Shown here in pieces: positions 21,891-29,997 of a DNA stretch of 64,000 nt. The stretch lies in NCBI RefSeq assembly GCF_004786035.1, contig NZ_CP035088.1, positions 780,001 to 844,000 of the forward strand, written 5' to 3'. The DNA is from Pseudomonas viciae. GTDB lineage: Bacteria > Pseudomonadota > Gammaproteobacteria > Pseudomonadales > Pseudomonadaceae. Both the position numbers and the translations under genes were made by a program. Under the pieces are notes generated by a model. It worked only from the letters and a program-made list of their open reading frames with translations, was not told where the DNA came from and did not search any database. The number at the start of each line of letters is the position of its first letter. Within the stretch, counting starts at the first letter, position 1.

Positions 21891-23095
21891 AAGACGTGTC
21901 GGGTGAGTTGGCCGTGCAAGGCGGGCTCAAGGTGTATAGCAGGCCCGTGGTCCTGTTGCTGTCGGCGACGTTTATCCTGACCGTTGCCCGGGCGCTGGCC
22001 TTGCCGTATCTGGTGGTTTATTTCTCCCAGGCCTTTGGCCTGGGGGTCACCGATATCGGTCTGGTGGTGGGCGGCGCGTTGATCGTCAGCTCCATCCTGG
22101 GTGTCTACGGCGGCTTTCTGGTGGACCGGTTTTCCAACTATCGGATCCTGCTCGGCGCCGCCACATTGTTTGCCTTGGCATTTGCCGTGGCTTATCAGGT
22201 CGCCAGCCTGGTGCCGTTCATCATCGCCATCGTGGTGGTCAATCTGTCCTACGCGGTGATCGATATCGCGGTGAAATCAGGCATCGGTTTTCTGGTGACG
22301 GCGGACAAGCGCGCCAGCGTGTTTTCCATGAAGTACACGCTGACCAATGTCGGTTATGCCATCGGCCCTTTCCTGGGTGTGCTGTGCGCGAAAATCAGCC
22401 CCGGCCTGCCGTTTGCGGTCTCGGCGCTGATCGGGGTGGCTTTTGTGGTGCTGTACAGCGGGATGGGCGAGCGACTTCCTCGCGGCGAGGGCGTGGCGCG
22501 GCCAAATAATGATTTTGCCCGCGTACTGGTCCATTTGGTGCGTAACTACCGGCTGGTGTGTTTTACGATCGGCGGCATTCTCAGTGCCATCGTGTTTGGT
22601 CAGTTCACGGCCTATCTGTCGCAATACTTGATCGTGACCAGCACTGCGGAGAATACCTACAACATCATCAACTATTTGGTGACCACCAATGCTTGCGTGG
22701 TCATTGGTCTGCAATACCTGGTCGGCTCCAGGATCAACCAAGGCAATCTGTTCCGGATGCTGATGCTGGGCATGCTGTTCTTCGTGGTCGGCCTGATGGG
22801 TTTTTGTTACGCACAGACCCCGGTTGTCTGGGTATTGGCCATGATCGTTTTTACCGTGGGCGAGATCATTATTATCCCGGTGGAATACCTGTTCATCGAC
22901 TACATCGCCCCGGAGGACATGCGCGGCGTGTACTACGGTGCGCAGAACCTGTCGAACTTGGGGGCTGCGCTGGGGCCGGTGTTGTGCGGTGTTGCATTAT
23001 CACTCTATGCACCTCAGGCCGTGTTCTACATGTTGTCCATGTGCGTGGTCGTGGCCAGTCTGTTTTATTTCCTGGGTTCAAGGCGCGAGAGGTGA
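21887..23095 (+). CDS. MFS transporter, probable product exporter
   Basis: This 402-aa major facilitator protein has about twelve hydrophobic helices and the conserved motif A-like loop GGFLVDRFSNYRIL between helices 2 and 3. The start (ATGA) overlaps the ATP-grasp stop. Its position between the ligase and a class V PLP enzyme suggests that it exports, and gives resistance to, the cluster's product. The closest broad class by eye is the DHA1 drug-efflux type. The substrate is not predictable. Confidence 0.85.
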   Translation: MKDVSGELAVQGGLKVYSRPVVLLLSATFILTVARALALPYLVVYFSQAFGLGVTDIGLVVGGALIVSSILGVYGGFLVDRFSNYRILLGAATLFALAFAVAYQVASLVPFIIAIVVVNLSYAVIDIAVKSGIGFLVTADKRASVFSMKYTLTNVGYAIGPFLGVLCAKISPGLPFAVSALIGVAFVVLYSGMGERLPRGEGVARPNNDFARVLVHLVRNYRLVCFTIGGILSAIVFGQFTAYLSQYLIVTSTAENTYNIINYLVTTNACVVIGLQYLVGSRINQGNLFRMLMLGMLFFVVGLMGFCYAQTPVVWVLAMIVFTVGEIIIIPVEYLFIDYIAPEDMRGVYYGAQNLSNLGAALGPVLCGVALSLYAPQAVFYMLSMCVVVASLFYFLGSRRER

Positions 23096-23098
23096 TTG

Positions 23099-24214
23099 AT
23101 GATTCACTTCAATACGGCGGGTTCGGGGCTTATGTCCGCCGAGACGCTGAAGCTGATGCAACGTTACTTGCAGGACGAGTTTGAATCGGGGGCCTATGAA
23201 ACCGAGTTGAATTACTCAGCGGTCCTGGACGTTGAGGTCTATGAAAACATTGCCCGGCTGCTGGGTACCGATGCACGTAACGTGGCACTTTTTGATGGCG
23301 CGACCAAGGCTTGGGTGACCGCGCTGGAGGCATTGGACTGGTCCGAAGGCGCGCGCGTGCTGGTCACTCCTTACGAATACGCGGGCAACCTGATCGCATT
23401 GGCAACATTGCAGCGCTTGTACGGCGTAGTGGTTGAAGTGATGCCGCTGCTGGCCGAGGGCAACCTCGACCTGCCATGGCTGGCCCGGCACATGAGCGCC
23501 GAGGTCAAGTTGGTCTCGATTGTCCATGTCCCTTCTTGCTGTGGGATCGTGAATGATATCGAGGCGGTGGGGCATATCCTTCGCGACTACCCGGCCTGGT
23601 ACTTTGTCGATGCCTGTCAATCGGCGGGCATGCTGGCGCTGGATGTGCGCGCCGCCGGCTGCGACGTGTTGACGGCTGCCGGTAGAAAGTTCCTGTGTGG
23701 GCCGAGAGGAACAGGGTTTGCCTACTTGTCCGATCGTTTCCTGGCCACCGCGCAGCCTCGTTTCACCGACCTGGGCCGGGCCACTGTCGATGCATCCGGA
23801 GTCGTCACGCGGGGGATGGGAGATGCCCGCTGTTTTGAATATGCCGAACGTAACAATGCGGCCGTGGTGGGTTTGAATCAGGCGATCAAAGAGCGTTTGT
23901 CGAGCGCCTACGGGACGGAGTCCGAGCTCTATCGAGCGCTGTTCCGTCGTCTGGCAGACACCCCCGGCGTCAACTTGATCGCACCGGGTACCGAGCATCA
24001 GGGCATTATCGCTTTCACCCATGAGCGCTGTTCGGCGACAGAAGTCGTCAGCTATCTGCGAGCACGAGGTATCAACGCTTGGCCGGGATACGCTGCGCAT
24101 ACACCGTACTTCATGTTGCAGCACGGGCATCAGCGCTTTGTGCGAGTGTCCATCAACGCGAGGAACAGCGCTCAAGAGGTGGATGAGTTCATCGCGTTAC
24201 TGTCCGAGTTGTAA
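23099..24214 (+). CDS. Class V aminotransferase-fold PLP enzyme (cysteine desulfurase/epimerase type)
   Basis: Class V PLP enzymes include cysteine desulfurases, isopenicillin-N epimerase and EgtE-type C-S lyases. From the ATG at 23099 (four bases after the MFS stop) the protein is 371 aa. It begins HFNTAGSGLMS, with the PLP Asp in VDACQSAG (170-177) and the Schiff-base lysine K197 in AAGRKFLCGPRGTGF. No SufS/IscS-type catalytic Cys loop is obvious near the C-terminus. The GPRGTGF segment resembles the epimerase/lyase branch rather than classical desulfurases. Its role in the cluster (epimerisation, amine transfer or C-S cleavage) is open. Confidence 0.82.
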   Translation: MIHFNTAGSGLMSAETLKLMQRYLQDEFESGAYETELNYSAVLDVEVYENIARLLGTDARNVALFDGATKAWVTALEALDWSEGARVLVTPYEYAGNLIALATLQRLYGVVVEVMPLLAEGNLDLPWLARHMSAEVKLVSIVHVPSCCGIVNDIEAVGHILRDYPAWYFVDACQSAGMLALDVRAAGCDVLTAAGRKFLCGPRGTGFAYLSDRFLATAQPRFTDLGRATVDASGVVTRGMGDARCFEYAERNNAAVVGLNQAIKERLSSAYGTESELYRALFRRLADTPGVNLIAPGTEHQGIIAFTHERCSATEVVSYLRARGINAWPGYAAHTPYFMLQHGHQRFVRVSINARNSAQEVDEFIALLSEL

Positions 24215-24350
24215 ATGATGAGCAAGACAACAAAGAGCATATAAATAGAAAGTCTATGTCGTGCGGTGTGTCGCAATGGAATGTGCGTCGTGTGTTGGCA
24301 GGTGACCGTCTGCGGCAGTGGTACTGCACTAATTGTTTGGAAAAATAATT

Positions 24351-24413
24351 ATGGCTGTGCAGGCGTTCGCGTCTGTATTCATCACTTCGAGTTATGAAAG
24401 GGAATTCCGATGA
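24351..24413 (+). CDS. Possible 20-codon mini-ORF coupled to the desaturase gene
   Basis: An ATG at 24351 opens a frame encoding MAVQAFASVFITSSYEREFR. Its TGA overlaps the desaturase ATG (ATGA at 24410-24413). A weak gga lies about nine bases upstream. It could be a translational-coupling leader or chance. There is no composition or homology evidence, so the call is tentative. Confidence 0.2.
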   Translation: MAVQAFASVFITSSYEREFR

Positions 24414-25396
24414 ACGATGTAAACAGGTTTAATCCTTCTGCTGAACTCAGGCTGCGCTTGCGTCCTCTGTACAAAAAAGACAATTGGCACTGGCTGGTTG
24501 CCCTGGGCGCGGACCTGCTGGTCATTGCCTCGGCGATCTTTCTAGCCAATCGCTATAACGCTCTGTATCCGCTGGCACTGCTGCTCATTGGCTCCCGGCA
24601 GAGGGCGCTCGCCTCGCTGTTGCACGAAGCGGCGCACATGACCCTGGCGCAAGGCAAGGCGCTTAACAAATGGGTCGGTGAATACCTGCTGGCCTACCCC
24701 ATCTTCCAGGACTATGAAGCCTATCGTCGATCCCATGTGCAGATGCACCATCACCATCTGGGCGACAAGGATAAGGATCCCGACCATCGTTTCTACATCG
24801 AGTCGGGCCTGTATGAGGCTCAGGACCGTATGGATTTCCTGTTCCGACATCTGTTCAGGAGCGTAACGCTGGTCAATACCTACAAGTATTTCCTCTACCT
24901 GGTCAAGAACCGGGCGGGTGACATCCTGGCCAACCCGTTACAGGGCGTGAAGCTTCTGGCGGTTCATGGCGCGATGCTGCTGCTCTTCAGCTACTTCGTC
25001 GGCCCGTGGGCCTATGTCCTGTTCTGGTTGGTCCCGTACTTCACGGTATTCCAGGTGATTGGCTGGCTCTCCGAGATTTCCGAGCACTTCGGCATGTTCG
25101 GTGTGTACAAGGATGAGGTCCAGCTGACGCGCAATCGTTTCCCCTCGCTGATCGAGCGACTGTTTATCGGCATGCATGGCGACAACTATCATCTGACGCA
25201 CCACCTGTTTGCCGGCGTGCCGTTCTGGAATCTGAAGCAGGCGCACCTGATATTGATGGAGGACGAAAGCTATGCGGCTGCCAACCGCGGCTGTGGCGGT
25301 ATTTTCACCGCGAAAGGGCAGGCCCGATCCAGCCTCCATCAGATATTCGAGGCGTATCGAAGCGGTAAAATCAGCACCGTTGACGTGGCGGTGTAG
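24410..25396 (+). CDS. Membrane fatty-acid-desaturase-family di-iron enzyme
   Basis: This family uses a histidine-coordinated di-iron centre and O2 to desaturate or hydroxylate C-H bonds. The 328-aa protein has membrane segments around residues 28-60 and 183-220. The three His boxes are HEAAH (72-76), HVQMHHHH (109-116) and HGDNYHLTHH (256-265), with an extra His at 226 in SEHFG. All expected metal ligands are present. The gene follows the class V enzyme after 195 bases with an aaaggga ribosome site, in the same direction as the cluster. It may act on the cluster product or its lipid tail. A free-standing lipid desaturase is the alternative. Confidence 0.85.
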   Translation: MNDVNRFNPSAELRLRLRPLYKKDNWHWLVALGADLLVIASAIFLANRYNALYPLALLLIGSRQRALASLLHEAAHMTLAQGKALNKWVGEYLLAYPIFQDYEAYRRSHVQMHHHHLGDKDKDPDHRFYIESGLYEAQDRMDFLFRHLFRSVTLVNTYKYFLYLVKNRAGDILANPLQGVKLLAVHGAMLLLFSYFVGPWAYVLFWLVPYFTVFQVIGWLSEISEHFGMFGVYKDEVQLTRNRFPSLIERLFIGMHGDNYHLTHHLFAGVPFWNLKQAHLILMEDESYAAANRGCGGIFTAKGQARSSLHQIFEAYRSGKISTVDVAV

Positions 25397-25411
25397 CGGG
25401 CGGTCCGATCG

Positions 25412-25443
25412 CGCTGTGCTCCAAGCTTGCTTTGAGCACAGCG
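25412..25443. terminator. Inverted repeat between convergent desaturase and cupin genes
   Basis: Ten-base arms (cgctgtgctc / gagcacagcg) flank a 12-base loop, 16 bases after the desaturase stop and 27 bases before the cupin stop. No clear T-tract follows on either strand, so a terminator role is inferred from location. Confidence 0.4.
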
Positions 25444-25469
25444 TATCGACAAAAGCGTACGAGGTATTG

Positions 25470-25814
25470 TCAGGCGAAGACGAAGTACTTGCGCACGGTC
25501 TCGACCACTTCCCAGGTGCCTTTCATGCCTGGCTCGATGACAAAAATGTCGCCGGCGCGCAGATGGATCGGCTCCATGCCTTGCGGGGTGATGATGCAGT
25601 AGCCTTCCTGGAAGTGGCAGTATTCCCACTTCACATACTCCACATACCATTTGCCGGGGGTGCAGATCCAGGTGCCCATGATCTTGCTGCCGTCTTCGCT
25701 GGTGTAGGCGTTGAGGTTGACGGTGTGCGGGTCGCCTTCGAGTTTTTCCCATTTGCAGGCATCGAGTACGGGCAGCGGGTGGGTATCGCGCAGGACGGTG
25801 ATGGGTGCGGTCAT
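25470..25814 (-). CDS. Small cupin protein (DUF861/EutQ-like)
   Basis: This 114-aa single-domain cupin starts with MTAPITVLRD at 25814. The stretch GTWICTPGKWYVEYVKWEYCHFQEGY and the later PIHLRAGDIFVIEPGMKGTWEV form the two cupin motifs. Family members bind small ligands or a metal, but the function of this branch is not established. It lies 97 bases downstream of a LysR gene on the same strand. Confidence 0.8.
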   Translation of the reverse strand: MTAPITVLRDTHPLPVLDACKWEKLEGDPHTVNLNAYTSEDGSKIMGTWICTPGKWYVEYVKWEYCHFQEGYCIITPQGMEPIHLRAGDIFVIEPGMKGTWEVVETVRKYFVFA

Positions 25815-25911
25815 GTGAACTCCGAAAGGGGCAGAAGAGAACAGGCACCCTAACGCGCGGCATGAACGGGTAGATGCCTGTGCTCGACACCGGGCTATCC
25901 AGAAGCGCACA

Positions 25912-26793
25912 TCAGTCGGCTAGATGCCGAGCCAGGGCCTTGGCGTAGGCCGGCAAACCTTCGAAGTTACGGGCGCACAGCAACAACGCCCGGTGCGCCC
26001 AGGCCTCTTGCAGCGGGACGTATTGATACGTGGACTCGGGCGGGCGGCGGGCGATGGCGGCCTTTGGCACGATGGCGATGCCTGCGCCATGGGCCACCAT
26101 GCGAATCACCCCATCGAAACCGTCGGCGCGAATGCGGATTTGCATACGCATCCCGGTGTGCAGTGCCTGTTCTTCGAGGTAGATGGCCAAGGCGCTGGAA
26201 GCGTTCAGGCCGACATAATCGTGGCTGAGGGTCTCGCTGAAACTCAGCGCTCGACCGTCAGCCAAGGGATGTCCGGACGGTAGGATCAAGACCAGTGGAT
26301 CGTCGCGAAAAGGCCAGGTCTGAAGACCGGCGGTATCCACCGCGTCGGAAACGATACCCAGGTCCGCCGCGCCTTGGCGCAGCGCGTGGGTGATCCGTGA
26401 GCTGGGCAATTCCTGCAGGTCGATATCGAGGTTGGGGTGGTCCTTGAGGAAACCGGCCAGCAGCTCGGGCAGGTATTCGGTCGTGGCGCTGGTGTTGCAC
26501 AGCAAGCGCACCTGGCCTTTGACACCCCTGGCGTACTCGGCCAGATCCTGTTGCAAGCGTTCGGCGTGTTGCAGCAACACCCGGGCATGTTGTGCCAGTG
26601 CTTTGCCGGCCGGCGTCGGGGTGACGCCGCGCCGGCCGCGTTCAAGCAAGTCAATGCCCAGGGACGCCTCCATGGCACGCACTCGTGCGCTGGCGGCTGC
26701 CAGGGACAGATGGCTACGGGCCGCACCGGCGGTGATGTTGCCGGTGTCGAGGATATTCAGGTAGAGGCGCAGGTCGGTGAGGTCGAAGTGCAT
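25912..26793 (-). CDS. LysR-family transcriptional regulator, divergent from a TSUP exporter
   Basis: The 293-aa LysR protein starts MHFDLTDLRLYLNIL at 26793. An in-frame extension to 26877 would run through a REP repeat and is rejected. The helix-turn-helix spans about residues 18-40 (AGAARSHLSLAAASARVRAME), followed by a substrate-binding-like domain. It is divergent from the TSUP permease at 27010 across a REPIN, so regulation of that permease is a reasonable inference. Confidence 0.87.
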   Translation of the reverse strand: MHFDLTDLRLYLNILDTGNITAGAARSHLSLAAASARVRAMEASLGIDLLERGRRGVTPTPAGKALAQHARVLLQHAERLQQDLAEYARGVKGQVRLLCNTSATTEYLPELLAGFLKDHPNLDIDLQELPSSRITHALRQGAADLGIVSDAVDTAGLQTWPFRDDPLVLILPSGHPLADGRALSFSETLSHDYVGLNASSALAIYLEEQALHTGMRMQIRIRADGFDGVIRMVAHGAGIAIVPKAAIARRPPESTYQYVPLQEAWAHRALLLCARNFEGLPAYAKALARHLAD

Positions 26794-26840
26794 GGGCAAT
26801 GTGATCCTGTGCCGGGGTTCTGTGGTGGCTGATCTGGCGC

Positions 26841-26907
26841 CTTCGCGAGCAAGCCCGCTCCCACATTTGAAATGCAATCCCCTGTGGGAGCGGGCTTGCT
26901 CGCGAAG
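26841..26907. repeat. REPIN: inverted pair of Pseudomonas REP elements
   Basis: Two perfect 24-base arms (26841-26864 and 26884-26907) flank a 19-base spacer. The arms carry the gtgggagcgggcttgctcgcg core typical of Pseudomonas REP sequences mobilised by RAYT transposases. No RAYT gene lies in this window. Confidence 0.9.
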
Positions 26908-27009
26908 GCGGCGGTAGCACCCACAAAATTATTAGCCTCTTGCTGAAAGAGAGGCACCCTCAGTATATGACAGCTTTTCAAGCCAAAGACCAAGGCCCAC
27001 GATAGCCCG

Positions 27010-27774
27010 ATGAACACTCTCATCGCTTTCTATCAAAACCTCGGCTTGACCCTTTCCCTGCTGGTCATCGGCACCTTCCTGCTGGCCGGCACCATCAAGG
27101 GCGTGATCGGCCTCGGCCTGCCGACTATCTCCATGGGCCTGCTCGGGCTGGCTATGGCCCCGACGCAGGCTGCAGCGCTGCTGATCATTCCGGCCACCCT
27201 GACCAACCTCTGGCAACTGGCTTTCGGCGGCCATCTGCAAACCTTGATCCGACGTCTGTGGCCGCTGCTGCTGGCGATTTTCCTTGGCACCGGTCTCGGT
27301 ACGCTGTGGATCGGCATGACGGGAGGCGCTTGGGTGGTGCGGGCCTTGGGCGGGGCATTGTTGCTGTATGCGCTGAGCGGGCTGTTGCTGCCAACGCTGC
27401 GGATCGCGGCCAACGTTGAACGGTGGCTCGCCCCGTTCTGCGGGCTGCTCACCGGCATCATCACTTCCGCCACGGGGGTGTTCGTCATTCCGGCGGTGCC
27501 CTATCTGCAAGCGCTGGGTTTGAGCAAGGATGAGTTGGTGCAGGCCCTGGGCCTGTCGTTCACCGTTTCGACGATGGCCCTGGCCGCCGGCCTGTTGTGG
27601 CGCGGCGCCTTGGGCGGGGGCGAGCTAAGCGCTTCCCTGCTGACGCTGGTGCCGGCGCTGCTGGGGATGTGGCTGGGGCAATGGTTGCGTCAGCGCATCA
27701 GCGCCGTGCTGTTTAAACGGGTGTTTTTCATCGGCCTCGGCGTGCTCGGCGGCCATCTGCTGGTCAGCGGTTAG
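27010..27774 (+). CDS. TSUP (TauE/SafE) family permease
   Basis: This 254-aa integral membrane protein has seven to eight hydrophobic helices. The family motif GVIGLGLPTISMGLLGLAM (about residues 31-49) and its second-half counterpart GIITSATGVFVIPAVPYLQALGL are both seen. TSUP proteins export or import sulfite, sulfoacetate and other organic anions. The substrate here is unknown. The 3' end overlaps the convergent ygiN-like gene by 11 bases. Confidence 0.87.
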   Translation: MNTLIAFYQNLGLTLSLLVIGTFLLAGTIKGVIGLGLPTISMGLLGLAMAPTQAAALLIIPATLTNLWQLAFGGHLQTLIRRLWPLLLAIFLGTGLGTLWIGMTGGAWVVRALGGALLLYALSGLLLPTLRIAANVERWLAPFCGLLTGIITSATGVFVIPAVPYLQALGLSKDELVQALGLSFTVSTMALAAGLLWRGALGGGELSASLLTLVPALLGMWLGQWLRQRISAVLFKRVFFIGLGVLGGHLLVSG

Positions 27775-28078
27775 CCGAGGACGGGCTGAGCATGTCGACG
27801 CGACGGATTTCGAAGTCGCGCTCCAGGTAATCCATGCGTTGTTCGAAGAACTGCTTCATGTGCGGCAGGTTTGAATGCACATCCAGGTGCGCCTGGGAGG
27901 CCCAGATCTCATAAAAGATAAACAGCGTCGGGTCTTGCTGGTCCCGCAGCATGTGGTACTCGATGCAGCCGGGCTCGGCGCGGCTCGGTTCGACGTAGGC
28001 GCGGAACAGCGCTTCGAAGGCTTGGGCTTTTTCCGGACGGGTCTTGGCGTGCAGGATGAAACCGTGCAGTTCACTCAT
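27764..28078 (-). CDS. Antibiotic-biosynthesis-monooxygenase-fold protein, YgiN-like quinol monooxygenase
   Basis: This 104-aa ferredoxin-like ABM-domain protein starts MSELHGFILHAKTRPEKAQ at 28078, with ggag upstream. Conserved features include EPGCIEYHMLRDQQDPTLFIFYEIWASQAHLDVH. E. coli YgiN is a quinol monooxygenase encoded beside MdaB. Here the gene is divergent from an mdaB-like quinone reductase about 200 bases away, which supports a quinone-cycle role. Confidence 0.85.
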   Translation of the reverse strand: MSELHGFILHAKTRPEKAQAFEALFRAYVEPSRAEPGCIEYHMLRDQQDPTLFIFYEIWASQAHLDVHSNLPHMKQFFEQRMDYLERDFEIRRVDMLSPSSANR

Positions 28079-28280
28079 TGGGCGGGCTCCTGGAATAAAA
28101 AGTGTCACGGAGTCTGCAGCAATAATCGACTGGTCATTCGTGCGTATAGGTCAAATCAGTTTTGCCATTGTGGTGCTTATTCCGCGCGAAGCTCATCGGT
28201 ACGCTGCCGCCATCGTTTTCAACCTTTCCGTTCGGCGGCCATCCAAATGGCCCACGCCGTGGAACCCGATGAGGCTCTCC

Positions 28281-28871
28281 ATGAAAAAAGTCCTGTTGCT
28301 CAATGGCGGCAAACAATTCGCCCACTCCGACGGTCGCTACAACACGACCCTTCACGACACGGCGCTCAGCGTGCTGGACCGTGGCGGTTTCGACGTAAAA
28401 ACCACTTTCATCGACGGCGGCTACGACCTCCAGGAAGAGGTCGCCAAGTTCCTCTGGGCCGACGTGATCATTTATCAGATGCCAGGTTGGTGGATGGGCG
28501 CACCCTGGACCGTGAAGAAGTACATCGACGAAGTCTTCACCGAAGGCCATGGCAGCCTCTACGCCAGCGACGGTCGTACCCGCTCCGATGCTTCGCAGAA
28601 GTACGGCAGCGGTGGCCTGGTGCAGGGCAAGCAATACATGTTGTCACTGACCTGGAACGCCCCGCAGCAAGCCTTCGACGACCCCACCGACTTCTTCGAA
28701 GCCAAGGGCGTGGACGCCGTGTATTTTCCGTTCCACAAGGCCAACCAATTCCTCGGCATGACCGGCTTGCCGACCTTCCTCTGCGTGGACGTGATGAAAC
28801 GTCCGAACATCGAGGCCGATGTGGTGCGGTATGAGCAGCATTTGATTGAGGTGTTCGGCCTGAAGGCGTGA
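28281..28871 (+). CDS. mdaB: NAD(P)H:quinone oxidoreductase, MdaB type
   Basis: MdaB is a cytoplasmic flavodoxin-fold FAD enzyme that reduces quinones by two electrons. The 196-aa product starts MKKVLLLNGGKQFAHSDGRYN at 28281 (gagg upstream). It contains the family segments QMPGWWMGAPWTVKKYIDEVF and QYMLSLTWNAPQQAF, and its length matches E. coli MdaB (193 aa). It is divergent from the ygiN-like gene. Confidence 0.92.
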   Translation: MKKVLLLNGGKQFAHSDGRYNTTLHDTALSVLDRGGFDVKTTFIDGGYDLQEEVAKFLWADVIIYQMPGWWMGAPWTVKKYIDEVFTEGHGSLYASDGRTRSDASQKYGSGGLVQGKQYMLSLTWNAPQQAFDDPTDFFEAKGVDAVYFPFHKANQFLGMTGLPTFLCVDVMKRPNIEADVVRYEQHLIEVFGLKA

Positions 28872-28903
28872 CCTGTCTTTTGCTACGTATCCCGATACTA
28901 TCC

Positions 28904-28958
28904 TGTGGCGGGTGGGGAAACCTGCTCCCACATAGCGGGGATAAATCCCCTCGCCACA
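28904..28958. repeat. Degenerate REP-like inverted repeat
   Basis: Outer arms tgtggcg / cgccaca enclose a gc-rich inner part containing cctgctcccaca and cccctcgccac, a diverged relative of the REP family. It lies between mdaB and the LysR gene at 28983 and could act as a weak terminator for mdaB. Confidence 0.45.
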
Positions 28959-28982
28959 CAAGATCAATCGATAGGGGAATAC

Positions 28983-29894
28983 GTGAAAGCCAGATCCGAC
29001 GAGTTGCAGATTTTCGTCTGCGTGATCGAGTGCGGATCCATCTCCGCCGCCGCCGAGCAGGTCGGGCAGACGCCGTCGGCGGTCAGTCGGACCTTGTCGC
29101 GCCTGGAGGCCAAGCTCGAGACCACGCTGATCAACCGCACCACGCGGCGCATGGACCTGACCGAGGAGGGCAAGTATTTCTTCGAGCAGGCCAAGGGTAT
29201 CCTCGACCAGATGGATGTGCTGGAAGAGCGCTTGTCGTCCCGCCAGAAAAACCCCGCAGGACGCTTGCGGATCAACGCCGCGTCACCGTTCATGCTGCAC
29301 GCCATCGTCCCGCACATCGAAGAGTTCCGCGGGCTCTACCCGGACATCCAGCTTGAGCTCAACAGCAACGACCTGATCATCGACCTGCTGGAGCAAAGCA
29401 CCGACATCGCCATCCGCATTGGCACCCTCAGCGACTCGACGCTGCACGCCCGTTCCCTGGGTTGCAGCCCATTGCATATCCTCGCCAGCCCCGCCTACCT
29501 GAAGCAGCACGGCACGCCCTTGAGTGTCGCCGAACTGGCGAACCATGCGCTGCTGGGCTTTGCCCAGAACGAGGGCCTCAACCAGTGGCCGCTGCGTCAT
29601 GTGCACGGTGATCGCTGGCCGATCCAGCCGGCCATCAGCGCCTCCAGCGGCGAGACCGTGCGCCACCTGGCGCTGCAAGGGCAGGGGATTGCCTGCCTGT
29701 CGGATTTCATGACCCGCGAAGACATTCGTGACGGTCGGCTGAAGGTGTTGCTGGCCGACGCCAACAGCGGATATCGCCAGCCGATCAACGCGGTGTACTA
29801 CCGCAACTCCCAACTGGCGCTGCGGATCCAGTGTTTCCTGGACTTCATCCAGGGCAAGCTAGCCGACTACGCCTCGCGGGAATTCAAGGGCTGA
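28983..29894 (+). CDS. LysR-family transcriptional regulator
   Basis: The 303-aa LysR regulator begins at GTG 28983 with agggga six bases upstream. The longer in-frame form would translate a REP-like repeat. Its N-terminal helix-turn-helix contains GSISAAAEQVGQTPSAVSRTLSRLE, followed by a linker helix and an effector domain with DIAIRIGTLSDSTLHAR. It lies 103 bases before an NAD-dependent epimerase-like gene on the same strand, which may be a target. Confidence 0.88.
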   Translation: MKARSDELQIFVCVIECGSISAAAEQVGQTPSAVSRTLSRLEAKLETTLINRTTRRMDLTEEGKYFFEQAKGILDQMDVLEERLSSRQKNPAGRLRINAASPFMLHAIVPHIEEFRGLYPDIQLELNSNDLIIDLLEQSTDIAIRIGTLSDSTLHARSLGCSPLHILASPAYLKQHGTPLSVAELANHALLGFAQNEGLNQWPLRHVHGDRWPIQPAISASSGETVRHLALQGQGIACLSDFMTREDIRDGRLKVLLADANSGYRQPINAVYYRNSQLALRIQCFLDFIQGKLADYASREFKG

Positions 29895-29997
29895 TTCGTG
29901 ACTTCAAGGCAAGAGTGATTTGGGCAATGTGGACTGTTTCGTCAAGAAGTGGTCCTCGATACTTGTTTCATCACTTACCTGGCCAAGGAGTTTGTCC

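Noticed and set aside
25272..25853. Plus-strand frame over the cupin gene
   Set aside because: Antisense to a recognisable cupin and overlaps the desaturase end; no domain.
26841..26907. Possible CRISPR-like repeat
   Set aside because: Only two inverted arms and no regularly spaced direct repeats; it is a REPIN.
28044..28280. Longer N-terminus for mdaB
   Set aside because: The extension has no flavodoxin features, and the family start MKKVLLLNGG with ribosome site is at 28281.
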